64,000 nucleotides of DNA, from the NCBI GenBank assembly GCA_037179385.1, contig CM074189.1:21029020-21093019 (forward strand), written 5' to 3'. Position numbers and translations under genes: made by a program. Below the pieces are notes generated by a model. It had not been told where the DNA came from. It worked only from the letters and a program-made list of their open reading frames with translations, and did no database searches. This document shows positions 45,863 through 58,652 of the stretch, in pieces (the first letter of the stretch is position 1; every line of letters starts with the position of its first letter). This DNA is from Holothuria scabra (lineage: Eukaryota; Echinodermata; Holothuroidea; Aspidochirotida; Holothuriidae).

Positions 45863-48061
45863 GGTAAATGTTATTTACATTACTGCCTAAGGTTATTCAT
45901 ATGGGTCATTAAAGCCAAGCCATAAGCAGGATTCAAGAACTTGAAGAAAGAACTGAATCTCACAAAAAGATAATTTCCATTTCTCATTATTTCAAATTAA
46001 AAGGCACAATCTTGAATAGAACTGAAGAATTACTTCACCAAATTTCGAAATAATTATGATTACAGGACCCATTCATGAATTAAGAATACTAGACTTATAT
46101 GCAAAGTGGGGTTGTCTGCTTCTGCCCTTTAAGGGTGAAACCATGGGTTTCGAGGATAGTTTTCTCTACAATTCAAACTAACACGATGTAAAATATAAAT
46201 AATTGATACAGTGGTCAACCAAGTATCTAGCTGTCAAAGGTTACTTTGTGAAATTATAAAGATGCTAAACATGCCAAATATGAATATTTCAATTCGGTGT
46301 TTGATTATCAAGAGTAAAATTTTACCATCATTCTTCTTGTTAGCTTCGTGTATATATACCCTGCAAGTCTGTACTCCTATAATAACTATAATGTGTACAT
46401 AAGTGATCGACATGTGGACAAAGTGAGGTCGCTCGTCATTAATAACCAGAAACGTGCATTCGTAGGTCGGCACACTCATATTAACCTTCGCTATTACATG
46501 ATCAAAATTACCTTATGCGTTCCTTACAATGCAGTTTAAACGATGCAAAGGTAAGGTTCTAAATAATTCATTGGCGATAACGAAGTTCCACCCTACATGG
46601 TGGAGATAAACAAATGAAGAGGCTGCGTTTAGTACGATATTGGACAGGCATAGCCTGAAGGAGGGGATCGATACTTTTCAAGGGACTGGGCCGGCTAAAG
46701 CAATACAGAGACACTCTATAGATTACACGCCTGTACGTGAGCGTACATTCGTTTACAACGACGTTGAGGAAAAAATACTCTCTTGAACATGCACTGCGAT
46801 CTGCTTACAGCCTCTAAACTAAACTAGATCGCTAAACCCGAACCTTTTGGAGAACATGTACTGATGATTTTTTTACGATAAACATTGCACGCTGGAACTG
46901 AAGGATGACAACGGCGATACAATCGTGTACGTTACTCCAATGATTTCTGAGAAGATTGCTGAGAGGTTAAGAGGGTATGATTTACAGAATTTATCTGTCC
47001 AATTAAAGGCCGTCCTAACTCATCCCAGACTGTAATTACCCTAGTTAGCTTGAGTTACTCCTCCAACGGTATGGTACGGCACCCAGAACTGGGTTAACGT
47101 TGCTTGAGGCAATATTGTCCACACCCAACCACTCACACACGCACACACACACATGCGCACACATACGCATTATGGGCTTACAACAATGGGACACATAACC
47201 GCCAATACGAGTCTCTTGTACAATGGTCAAGCAAGTGTCTCTCAAAGGTTACAACTTATTACTGGAGTAACTTGAATTCGAATGAATGTTGATCAAAACG
47301 CAGTTGTGAACTGTGTTTAGAACTCTTATTTATGTTAAAGTATATAATTGCACACAGTGAGCCGTTTCTTACTTTGGAGGATGGGGCGCATGTAATATTC
47401 CCGTTAAATTTTGGCTTTTTTATTTAGTGTTATAGAAGACACAGCAGATAAGTTTTCTTTTGCACATAAAGCAGCCCTGCAGATGATTTAACGAGAACTA
47501 TATTCCACAACTAAAATGTTTTAGACCGTTTGTGACACCCAACCATTTTACCGATTTTAATGAGCCATCGCATTGTTAGGAACTTGTACATTACTATGAT
47601 GAATTGATTCCTCTGAGAGAGAAATGTCTCGTACTCCGACCTTGAAATAGATGAGAGAAGCTCAAAATTGGTTCCCTCAGTTGTGGTAATACTAAAATTG
47701 CGTCCCTGCTCCCTGCTACGGAACTGACAGAGAGTCTAACTCAAACGGTGATGAATGCCTGTTTTTCTGTTGCATTTCCATCCTTCAGTCAATCCACAAA
47801 GTATTCAAGTGTAACATATTTTTTAAGAGAAAATTACATCATTTAATGTGTATTTTAGGTTTAATTTTTAAATATGTGTAAGCTATCAAATATCACCTGC
47901 TCTTGAGGTTAATTTACAATGAATTAAAATCTGACTGTTATAAATGCTTTCAAATATAAGATGACATATATCTTCGAACCGTTGGTATAATTATGTATGA
48001 TATCAAGACAGAATAAGAAAAATATCCCTTAAAGGTGTACTAATGACAATATTAATAAAAT
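45863..48061. other. No gene recognised
   Basis: Contains an impure (CA)n tract at about 47128-47168 (CACACACGCACACACACAC). Opposed 81-, 63- and 63-codon frames near 46211-46539 are anonymous. No other repeat recognised. Confidence 0.5.
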
Positions 48062-48665
48062 TTAAAATCCCATTTTTTTCACCATAAACAGCACCAATTC
48101 TCCTAACCTTCTTACTTATGCCCCTCCCACAATTGTATGGAATTCATCCTCATCCAGACACAATCTCAGTTTTTTGCTTAAAGGTCCAGTTTTCTCACCC
48201 CAAACAGTACCAGTTCTCCTAACCTTCTTACTTAAGTCCCTCCCACATTTTTCGAAATTCCTGCTCATCCAGATACAGTCTTCGTTTATTGTTCCAAGGT
48301 GAGTAAAGAAAAACTCAATTTGTATAACCAAAACACTCTCAGTACCGTTCATGCTGTGTAATGTAAGGTTTGGTACTCTGCATTGTTTGAATTAGCTGTC
48401 AATCAAAATACTGAGCCAATTGAGAATTTTGGTACCCCCGTACCAAAATCGTAGTTTGGGGTGAGAGGTTTGGCTCTTTAGGGGTGATTATAGAAAAACT
48501 CAATGTGTATAATCGAAATACTCTCACCACAGTTCATGCTGTGCAATAGAATCTTTGGTACTTTGCATATTTCTAATTAGCAGTCAATCAAAGAGTTGAG
48601 CTAAAGTAAAGTTTCTGTTACTCTATACAAGAACAGTGGTTTGGGGTGAGAGGATTGGTCCTTTA
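48062..48665 (+). mobile_element. Harbinger-like MITE, host copy split by a nested copy
   Basis: The left part (48062-48180) has CACCATAAACAGCACCAATT and CATCCAGACACAATCTCAGT. The right part (48481-48665) resumes at GGGGTGATTATAGAAAAACTC and ends GTTTGGGGTGAGAGGATTGG with TCCT before TTA. Together they make one ~304-bp copy interrupted exactly between TTTTTTGC and GGGGTGATTA. Confidence 0.85.
48181..48477 (+). mobile_element. Harbinger-like MITE inserted in its own family
   Basis: AAGGTCCAGTTTTCTCACCCC at the left and GGGGTGAGAGGTTTGGCTCT at the right are flanked by TTA at 48178-48180 and 48478-48480. Length is 297 bp. It interrupts the host copy in the same orientation. Its 3' part (TTTTGGTACCCCCGTACCAA) matches copy c closely, so both probably belong to one young subfamily. 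Confidence 0.9.
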
Positions 48666-49247
48666 AGGCTTGAAAGAAAGACCTCAAAATCTTCGGTATG
48701 ACTGGTTGAATGTTTTTTATCATAAATTCGGATATATTTGTCTGGTTGAGTTCCTTTCAAATCAAGGCATACTGGAGTCACCGAATGTAGGTTAGTTCAA
48801 ACATTTTTTCTCAACCGAAGGCCTTATTGGAGATAGAGAATCCAAATATACTAGGCTCAGATTACACAAATACTCAGATTAAGAAGCATGCCTACTGATA
48901 TAGATTGACTTAACTACATAAAGTCCAACATTTCACAAGTAATCGATTTCCAAAATTCGTTCTTCATTCTTTTTGTGAATTTCATATCATGACCAAAAAC
49001 AGGGCAATGACAACGTTGGGGGACACCAATGAAATACCAACTTACGGTAATGTAGACTAAACAATCTTTGTCTACAGTTTTCGCCTGGAAGGCTGAGTAA
49101 AAATGGCGTTATATTGTAAGCTGTAAAGATGACGATTGGCGACTAGGTTACTGTGGTTCTCAATTTCTTTAAAATATGTCTATGACGACTGGTGATGTGG
49201 GGAGGGGACCTCCTCCTACAACCCCTCTATATCAAAAATAACTTTTT
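48666..49247. other. No gene recognised
   Basis: Unique-looking AT-rich DNA without clear frames. Confidence 0.5.
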
Positions 49248-49463
49248 CGAAAGTCGTCCCGACTCTCTGGCAAAGGGCCTTCTGCAAAACCAAACTTTAA
49301 ACTGCTTCCCAAAGGGACTATACCGTGGGTCCACTGAGGGCAATACTTGACCAACACAAAGGCCATCAGACCATCCACATATTGATCTGTCATGAATGGC
49401 TCCATTCTAGGTTGGATGAAAAGAATTGATATTACACATAATCTTAGCCAAAAGGCCGAGAAC
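49248..49463 (-). repeat. U2-snRNA-derived retroposon, longest copy
   Basis: On the minus strand the first ~45 nt read TTCTCGGCCTTTTGGCTAAG, then ATTATGTGTAATATCAATTC and TTTTCA, which follow nucleotides 6 to about 50 of U2 snRNA closely. U2 resemblance then stops, and a body not related to U2 as I know it follows: ATGGAGCCATTCATGACAGA, GGATGGTCTGATGGCC, AAGTATTGCCC, GGGAAGCAGTTTAAAGTTTGG and CCAGAGAGTCGGGACGACTT. Copies of this body occur at 5.9 kb (with U2 part) and 58.6 kb (tail only). An ordinary U2 pseudogene would not carry it. A 100-codon frame across it is likely chance. Confidence 0.75.
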
Positions 49464-50727
49464 CCCGTAGTTGTATAAGCAACCATTACATAGATTAAAG
49501 AAGCGTTATTTAAATTCTGCACTATCAATTTCAAACATCTGCTCAGCCCACAAATTGCTACCGTTTTTAAAAACCATTTGTAAGTCTTTTTTCGTTCAGT
49601 GAAGGGTTGAAACTACAAAACATATATCATTTTTTTTTTATTATTGTGTAGCTGTAGCGAGAAAGAAGGGCGAAGAAAGCAATGTTCAGCCAATCTAATT
49701 ATGCAAAAATTATTTTGTTATAGAACCAAAATGACTTCAAATGACGCTAAATTTTGCATTAGTTTGGATCTGACCGTATTTGAATATTAAAAAACTTCCC
49801 TCCACCCCAATGGTGATCTGCCCCTTCAGGTGCCTGCCAAAAATAAAAAAGTCAAGGCTTCGAAGATGCGACTCCTGATAATTCTGCTATAAATGTTTAC
49901 AGCCATTTTGAATTTTCTAGATGCAAGAGTGTCCATTAAAAATTCCCGTTTGAAAAATCAAAAGTAATATTGTAGCCTGAAATTTAATTAACAAGAATTT
50001 CTTAAAAGGGGCTATGAAAGTGTGACAGAGAAATTGAATTTTTGGATCCAGTGCCTCTTTTTTCCGTCCTGAAGTGATCTGTTTACTAGAATAAAGACAC
50101 ATTGAAGATGCCTTTAAGGTTAGAAGAAACATTTATAATTGTCGGGTAACGAAATTCCACACAGATGAAAGAACAGTCAGTCACCTCAATGCACTGTAAC
50201 CAATTTCGAAGTAAGACAGTGGTCACGGATCAGTTTTTGTTAGCATTAAGCTAATATAATACATTTGAAACACAGAATTAAAGTTGCCAAAAATGTATGG
50301 ACTACCTTGCTTGCCGCTTTACTGAGAATTAGTTAATCGTGTCCAATGAAGAGCTAATCTGTAAATGCAATCTTGATGTGTTATTGTAGAAATATTACGA
50401 GTAGCTTTCTTTTATAACCTGTCAGTATATGACATGCTGAATCGAAAAATAATAAACACAGAAAAGGGAAGGTGCTTCATTTGTGTCTAGACATTACCTT
50501 GAAATACCAAAAGGAAAAGGAATAAGTGCACAGTTAACCCTTTATGAATTGGCTGTAATCGGGTCATGGCAGAGGGAACTAGACAGGTCAAACGTCGTTT
50601 TCATTTGTAGATACATACCGCCTGAGTGGAATGCTCTAAGAAGTTGTTATATGCATTTAAACTGCTATACACCAGCGACAAAGAAAGTCAAGTGACGAAT
50701 TCGGACAGCGAAGTGCTGGATTTTTAT
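49464..50727. other. No gene recognised
   Basis: Unique-looking AT-rich DNA; small frames of about 70 codons only. Confidence 0.5.
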
Positions 50728-50780
50728 AAGTCGGTCATTACTGGGGGTCCGTAAGCTTTAACTTTTCCATTTCCTTGCTT
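50728..50780 (-). repeat. MITE family D, short fragment
   Basis: GTCGGTCATTACTGGGGGTCC and TTTCCATTTCCTTGCTT are collinear with 17638-17692. Both ends are lost. Confidence 0.5.
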
Positions 50781-50991
50781 TAAATATATCATCACTGGAG
50801 GTGTTAGGATTTCAAACGTGTGTGGGGAAAATGGCGGGCACGAGGATTTGTGGGGACAAACAACAATTTCGGGCGAAGCGATAGTCTATGAAGGCGGTGT
50901 CCAGGGACCTGCCTTATGGCTCTAGTGGGGTCCAGAGGACAAGGTCCCCGTGTGGATACAGCCCCCGGAAACAAAAAACAAACAAGGAAAA

Positions 50992-52098
<1,107 letters not shown>

Positions 52099-52140
52099 AA
52101 CAAAGATTCTCCTGCATTTCCTCTAATGTAGTTTATATTT

Positions 52141-52765
52141 TAGCATATGGGAGATGTAACTCGTTGTATGTGGGAGAGACCAAGCGCCGCCTCGCTGCAC
52201 ATTTTAATCCCCCTTCACCTTGCTATATACAGCATTTAACTGTTACGGCAGCTGTAATGTGCCGAGGCTCCGATCGTGACCGCCTTAGTGCTGATCATGA
52301 GGCTAGGTACTCTCGCTCCACACGGCCTTATGTTAGAATTGACCTCGGCCAATTTTTACTCCTGTTGCACTTACCCGTTCGTGCTCATTTTTTACTGTGT
52401 AGCCCTAATTATTATTTTTTCCGGTCCTAGTTTTTGTCTACTATTTTCCCCTTTTTTCCGACCATGTTCGATTTGAACGTGCACTTTTTCATCCAGGACG
52501 CTCTTTTTCTTTTTTTTTATTTGTTTCATCCTTCGCACTCATGTTTTCTGACAGTCACTTTCGTTCGGTTCTGTTTTTACAGCGATCGCTTCGGATTTGA
52601 TGTTTGTCGTGTCCAATTGTTACTGTTGGTTGTTCATTTTTGTTTCTGCCACCTGATGAAGGGTTTATAACCGAAACGTCGTGGAGTTTTCCGCAAACTT
52701 TTAAGCACTTTTTACTACCTCTTTTCGACCTACACATTTCAACAGTGCTCCCCAGCATTTCGACC
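52141..52765 (+). pseudogene. Second Penelope-like fragment: GIY-YIG remnant plus 3' non-coding part
   Basis: At 52157-52210 the frame reads [18 protein letters not shown], a typical start of a GIY-YIG nuclease domain, differing from the one in the first fragment. No further domain follows. The downstream ~450 bp are T-rich with a hammerhead-ribozyme-like motif at 52649-52684 and then GTTTTCCGCAAACTTTTAAG and CTACCTCTTTTCGACC, resembling the 3' terminal repeat of Penelope-like elements. It ends at the second TA tract. Small frames over it (88, 66 and 78 codons) are remnants or chance. Confidence 0.65.
52649..52684 (+). ncRNA. Hammerhead-ribozyme-like motif, type I layout
   Basis: In order: CCAC (stem I, 52649-52652), CTGATGA (52653-52659), AG, GGTT-TAT-AACC (stem II), GAAAC, GTC (to 52680), GTGG (stem I partner, 52681-52684). 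All invariant core bases CUGANGA, GAAA and UC are present, and cleavage would fall after 52680. Stem III is only AC/GT without a loop, so one molecule could not close it; two copies could pair through ACGT. Dimer-acting hammerheads with minute stem III are known from Penelope-like elements and retrozymes. Oddities: the two extra bases AG before stem II and only 4 bp in each of stems I and II. Confidence 0.6.
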
Positions 52766-52767
52766 TT

Positions 52768-53034
<267 letters not shown>

Positions 53035-53037
53035 TTC

Positions 53038-53098
53038 ACTAATTCGGCACTTATGGGGAAGGTTGTTGTTGTTGTTTCCCCTTAAGGTGGGAATTAGC
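53038..53098. repeat. Small foldback between TA tracts
   Basis: CTAATTCGGCACTTATGGGGAA pairs with TTCCCCTTAAGGTGGGAATTAG across a (GTT)n loop, with a few mismatches. It lies between TA tracts on both sides (to 53034, and TATATATATAAATATATATATA from 53102). Confidence 0.65.
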
Positions 53099-53319
53099 GT
53101 TATATATATAAATATATATATATACACCACTAGATTGAACATTAGGGCTAAATACGTACATCTTGCTACGTTTAGGCAAATTGAGAAACCATAAAATACA
53201 TAACTGTATATTTCGCCTTTAAGGAAAAACATATACATGTACGTAAATTGAATAGTCCATTACTTGTACTTGTGTTTTCAGATGGGCGTCCGTAGTTTGG
53301 ACAACATTGAGGTAATTAT

Positions 53320-53640
53320 GTATATCATATAAATCTGGTTAAACATCCTTCAGATGGCCATATAAAACCAGATATACATCCAGATTTAGATGCCTTGATA
53401 TAATATATCAAGTTTTATATGGTCATATCAAGCCAGATAAAACTTGATTCAAGAAAAGCCAAGATATGCAAATAAAGTTTGATATGGCCATATCAAGCCT
53501 GATATAACTTGATGCAATGCAATTCCAGATATGCAAATAAATTTTGATATGACCATATCGAGCCAGATATAATTGATTAAAATACCACGCCAGAATTACG
53601 TATAAACTTATATATGGCCATATTAATACTTATTGGTTTA
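53320..53640 (+). repeat. 65-bp tandem array centred on ATATGGCCATAT
   Basis: The palindromic core (GGCC, GGTC or GACC within ATAT...ATAT) sits at 53357, 53421, 53486, 53551 and 53616, 64-65 bp apart. Units share AAGCC(A/T)GATATAA, CTTGAT and, in two of them, ATATGCAAATAAA. One unit is the perfect 14-bp palindrome GATATGGCCATATC. Confidence 0.75.
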
Positions 53641-54089
53641 ATTTGTGTATCTGTCCTACATAAAGGCATTCTCTGGCAGCTGAACAAGTATTAGCAAACC
53701 AAAACTATAACATTCAAACCATATTCAGCTATATGATACTGAAATATGCAAATGATTTTCCAATGTGGGCGTTTTCAGGAATTTTTTTTTTTGGTGATTA
53801 AGGAAGTAAAATATGAAAAATCATGAAACCCTCAACAAAATATATGTTGGAATATTGCCCCATACGATAATTTAAACCAAAAATGCAGTGTAAACATTTA
53901 AAAGTAGGAATTTCAAAGCAGTTGTTTCTTCACTATTAAGTAATTTAACAATTTCAGATACTTACGTCAATGTTATACAATGGGTATTAAACTTTTGTCA
54001 GAGATGTTCAGAGAGCCTTTAACGTTATGCTGGCTCAGAAAGCTTCTGATACACTTTACACAAAGGCAGTACAATAATAAATTTTGGTC
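53641..54089. other. Spacer between two arrays
   Basis: No repeat units. It includes ATATGCAAATGATTTTCC at 53744, echoing the 65-bp unit, so array and spacer may belong to one larger element. Confidence 0.4.
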
Positions 54090-54395
54090 CAGTCATATAT
54101 GGTCCAGATATGGGACATATATGCATCTTACTTGCTACTTTATATGGGATCAATACAGTAAATCTTTTTATAAACCAAATATGGCACTGCTTTATATGGG
54201 ATCAATACACCACACCTTTATATAAAACATATATGGTATTGCATTATATGGTCCATATCTGTTCCAGATAAAGACCTGAACCAGATAAAATTTTATCTGG
54301 CCCATGTATGGATTCGATCTGGTTCTGGCACAGATCAAGTTTACATCTGCCCATTTTTTTATCCGGCCCAAGTATAAATTCCATATCTGGATTTG
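54090..54395 (+). repeat. 52-bp tandem array (TTTATATGGGATCAATACA) and related tail
   Basis: TATATGG words at 54141, 54193 and about 54245 are 52 bp apart, with shared GGGATCAATACA and CCAAATATGGCA-type text. From 54250 to 54395 CCAGATAAA, TTTATCTGG and GATCTGG words alternate in orientation. Confidence 0.6.
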
Positions 54396-56010
54396 AAGTA
54401 AGGGAAACCATATCCAACAATCCTCTGCGCTGCAATTGCTTCTTTAAAAGGGCCCACATGTTGACTCTGCCGACAAATATTAATTTCATACGAACATCAG
54501 TATCATTGTACCCGATTTGGTATACTATTATATCACCTTCGTCCGGCCTACTCCTCTTTTAGCCTAAGTTCTAACTCACTTTGCCCCTCCGATCCATATC
54601 TTTCACACGACTACTGCATATTCACTAAATTTTGCCTAAATCATGCCTCACTCATTCTTTATTTGTTAAACATTTTTGAACGATAATTCATCTTTCATAC
54701 CATTTTTCACTTTTCACCTAAAAATGTTAAGTAATTAGTACACGGCAGTTTGATCTATCTTAACATTTCACGCAACTGCACCCTTTAGCATTAAACAGCC
54801 ACGCCAAAGCCAATTTGCTTCACTGAGAATTTTCCATGAAACTAATTTGCTAAAATGAAAGTTGTCAGTTTTGTCCATGCTGCCGAGTCAATCTTTTCAA
54901 GATCTTAGAAACTAATGTTCCGTCCCAGAAGCTTCTGGGAACAAACCTGTCAAAATTCGCGGAACTTAGCTAGTTCTGTGTACCACTATAATGCATATGC
55001 ACCTGTTCTCTTTAGGGTATTGCTTTGCATAGCTTGAAAGTTCAGTTCGATGTTAAATAAATCCGATTCGTTCAGCATTTTACTGCGCTGTGCTCAGTCA
55101 CAAAGTTTTCTAACCTTGAGTGATGTAGTCCTTGTTTGTTATCCTGCGTTCATATTTACACCAGATAGTCGCAACACCCTGTTTGCATAAATGGAAAGTA
55201 TTTATCCCCCAAATTTTAGAGAATCTTTGACTTAAAAATATTTCCGACCCCTACGAAAGGTGAAATGTCTTCCGTCGGCATTGCATTAATACATAATGAT
55301 GATACGAAGCTGTTTTCTACGATGAAAAAGTTACGAAGACTCAGCTGGTGAATCTTGGTGTACTCACTGATTCAGACACAAGCTGTGTCGTCAGCCTTCA
55401 TACTGACATACGACACTCGGTGTTCCTCCCATACTATGCATGATGCAGCCAATCACAAAAATTACTAGAAATGGTCTTCCACCGTGTCTAGTAACTGTTT
55501 CGCTTCCAGGGGATGAACCTCCATGGACCTGCAACCGGGACCCTCAGGCTGGTCCCTGTAGACCAGAAATTTCCTGGCACCAACGAGGATAAAACACCAA
55601 TTCACTTGATGAGCATGAATGTTTAAACCCATTGTGCACAACCGGTAAAGGTGCCGTGGACCCATTTAGATCAAACCGAAATATTATAAATCAATGCCTA
55701 AAACCCTATCCAGGATTACCCAACCTTGAAGGGAATCTGCCGCCGAGCACGTTAACTTTCGAATTTCACAAGCGTACAAATTTTGGTCACATTATAGGCC
55801 GAGTTTCTCCTGTGTGGTGCCGTATTCAATTTGCGTTGGGCATATGGTAGAAAAGAATTGTGATACTCCCCATACAAGAACACGAAATCCCACAAATATG
55901 TAACCAGTGTGAAAAGAAAGACCTTTCATTTCATGAGTCTAGCAAATTGTTTTCGTACACGGGGGAACGGTAAGAAGTCAAGAAAAGGATCATGGCCTGC
56001 ATGTCGGTGA
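54396..56010. other. No gene recognised
   Basis: Unique-looking AT-rich DNA. A 72-codon plus-strand frame (55632-55850) and a 66-codon minus-strand frame (55465-55665) are anonymous. Confidence 0.5.
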
Positions 56011-56301
56011 ATGATCCTCTCACCCCCTAAGAGTTCCGATTCTCGTAATTTACTTGTTTAAGTCATTACCGCAATGATTTAACATTCATCCTAATCGAGA
56101 CGTAATCTCAGTATATTGCTTCATAGTGAGTATAAAAGACCCCAGTGTGTAATGTAACTACTCTTATCACAGCTCAAGCTGTGTAATGTGAGCGTTGGTA
56201 CTCTTCATTGTTTGAACTAGCTGTCAATAAAGGATCTGTGCCAATTAAGAATGTTCGTGAAATACTGCCAAATTTTGGAGGATTTTTGGAGGATTAGTCC
56301 T
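56011..56301 (+). mobile_element. Harbinger-like MITE, old copy e
   Basis: CCTCTCACCCCCTAAGAGTTCC at the left, CATCCTAATCGAGACGTAATCT and GTGTAATGTGAGCGTTGGTACTC inside, and GGAGGATTAGTCCT before TTA at the right. The right GTTTGGGGTGAG box is destroyed (ATTTTGGAGGATTTTTGGAGG), so it is the most diverged copy. Confidence 0.7.
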
Positions 56302-56304
56302 TTA

Positions 56305-58596
56305 ATTGATAACAGCGTGCCCTTTAATTAATAATTAATAACAGTGTGAGTTTTGAAGAAACAATCATTCAGGATGTGAAATTTTATTAATTAAACACGA
56401 AATTATCCCTTTCGGCATGATTTTGTAACAACTTGCATAGTTCATGAGTTCTGACTACATTCGTTAATCAGAAAAGGACGCATGTGTAATTTTCATCAGA
56501 GCAGTATTAGACTCGTATATATTGACTTACTTTAAATAATTATCTGACCTAATTTGATTTACCGATGTTATTTGGCTACGACCTTTAGTGGTTGCCATGA
56601 TATTTAAGCCTTCTTTCCGATGAACTTGTCCTTTTTAACATCCCGGTCACGGATTTAGAAAATAGAGTATTTCTGCCCATTAATCTTTAGCTGTCCTGCA
56701 TGTTACCTTTTACAATACTACTAACGATGACGTAGTTATAATTTCATGCCGTTATGAAACCGTGTCAACGCTCGGAAGATTAATATATCATTTTAAAGGC
56801 ACACTCTCCGTATAGAAGGAACTGTTTTCTCATAGACTACTGTAGAACAGAACTTTAGAGACCAGAATAGCTTTTACCATGACTACCTCTTTTCGTTTTG
56901 TCTTACACATTTTGTTTTATTACCAGGAATTTGCTTTTATAACATGTATTTTAGGATTCTACTCTCTGAATTGCATCAGAAAGATTAATTATGATTTATT
57001 CGGATGTTGCAATTAAAATGATAAGAATACATAACACACATGAAGAAAATATATAACGACGTACATCTGTGAACTTAAGCTGGAATTAGTTAAAGGTTGG
57101 CAAAACTTTATTTGTAGGTCGAGAGGGAAATTCTTTAATGAAGTCACATACGCAGCAGAGTTTGCCTCAAAATGAGTTCTTCTAAGCATACATTAGTTTG
57201 CAACGTCTTTCACGCATCAGTTAAAAACGGGAGAGAATATATAAACAAAAGGGTCGCTTCATTTAATGAGTCAGATTAGTGGAATGGAATTAATGGAAAA
57301 GATTCATACAACAATTACAAATTATCAGTGATGAGTTTGGTAGGGATATAGTCTGAGTAGACGTAATGATTTACATAGGTACTTATGAGGCTGTCAAGGT
57401 TATTTATATACAGTGCGCATACTAGATATGTAAATTCATGTGTACAATAAGTGAAGATTTTAATCGAAATGTATCTTTAAAATTAGATGCATCTTGAAGT
57501 TGGAACGACGTGTCTTCAGAAGAAATTTTAACTTGTGTTTCCAAATCAAATACTTGACTTGATAGACAGTGGTGTTACAATGCTTAACCCAAATTGGCTA
57601 AGTATGGACAGACTATGTATGCATGATCGTTACGTGGTGAAAGAGATGCTATTGTAACAGAAACATAAAAAGAGCACTGAAAAAGGGTAAAAATGTTAAT
57701 TTTAAGGGCGTTGACATATAAGCGTACCATTGTTGTTTAACATGTAGCAGAACTATAGAGCTCAATTTCACGCAATTCGTTATAGACCTGACGTATCTGA
57801 CGTCGTGTGGCGGTAAGGGAGTGTCATTGAGACTAAAACCAGCAAAATCAGGCAGCTGATCAGTGTTCACTTACTCTACTACAATTGTGAGGTGAATTTA
57901 GCCTCAGTACTGCCTTGAAACAAAAATGACGTAACGTGACGTCAGTGCATAAATTCATTCGCCACCAATTTTTCATATGCTGTATGTATACTAATATTAG
58001 GTGGCAAAAATATATAAGTATTAAATGTCACCGCTTGGTTCTTTATATGTTTGCCACGTCACCTGAACCCGATTACATGTGCAGTGCGTCACGGAAGTAG
58101 CTCAGAAATGTATACCACCTAAACGGACTTCTTCATAAACGAATGAAAATGTTAAAAAAAGGAAATAAAAAAAGGAAAAGGTCAACTGTATGGTAAACCT
58201 GCAGTCACCCATACTTCTGTTTTATACCCCCCAAAAAGCTTTGAGCTAACACCCCTCTCCTCACGGCTTAAATGCAACCACTTTGCGTGTGAAACATTGC
58301 TACGTAGTCGCCAATTCAATTCCTCAATAAAAAGAATGCAGAGAAATTTCTTGTAATGTCCTGTTTGTTTACATCACGTTTCACTAGCATAACTCAATTT
58401 CTTTGCATTAGGTGATCCATTTCTTGCAATCTGGAAGAGCCCTTTGGACAAAAATTGTCACTTGCCAACTATTTATGACTCTCTTAGGGAAGGTGTTATG
58501 TGTAACTTCTGCTATAAGTTCATATAATGTTTTAATTGTCGGGGTACCTGTTTTTTGTTGCTAGAATATTTGCAAATGAAAGATGCCTCTTTCTAA
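56305..58596. other. No gene recognised
   Basis: About 2.3 kb of unique-looking AT-rich DNA with frames under 75 codons. TAATTAATAATTAATAACA at about 56326 is a small A/T repeat. Confidence 0.5.
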
Positions 58597-58652
58597 AGTC
58601 CTCCCGTCTCGCAGCAAAGAGTCATTCGAAGAAACCAAACGTTTACTCTTAT
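58597..58652 (-). repeat. U2-derived retroposon, tail fragment
   Basis: On the minus strand: TAAACGTTTGGTTTC, TGCGAGACGGGAGGACTTTAGAAA. This corresponds to the last ~55 bp of the copy at 49.25 kb (TTTAAAGTTTGGTTTTGC ... GAGAGTCGGGACGACTTTCGAAA). The U2 part is absent. Confidence 0.55.

Noticed and set aside
49232..49534. 100-codon minus-strand frame across the U2-derived retroposon
   Set aside because: It runs from unrelated DNA through U2 text into the body. The copy at 5.9 kb does not keep the frame.
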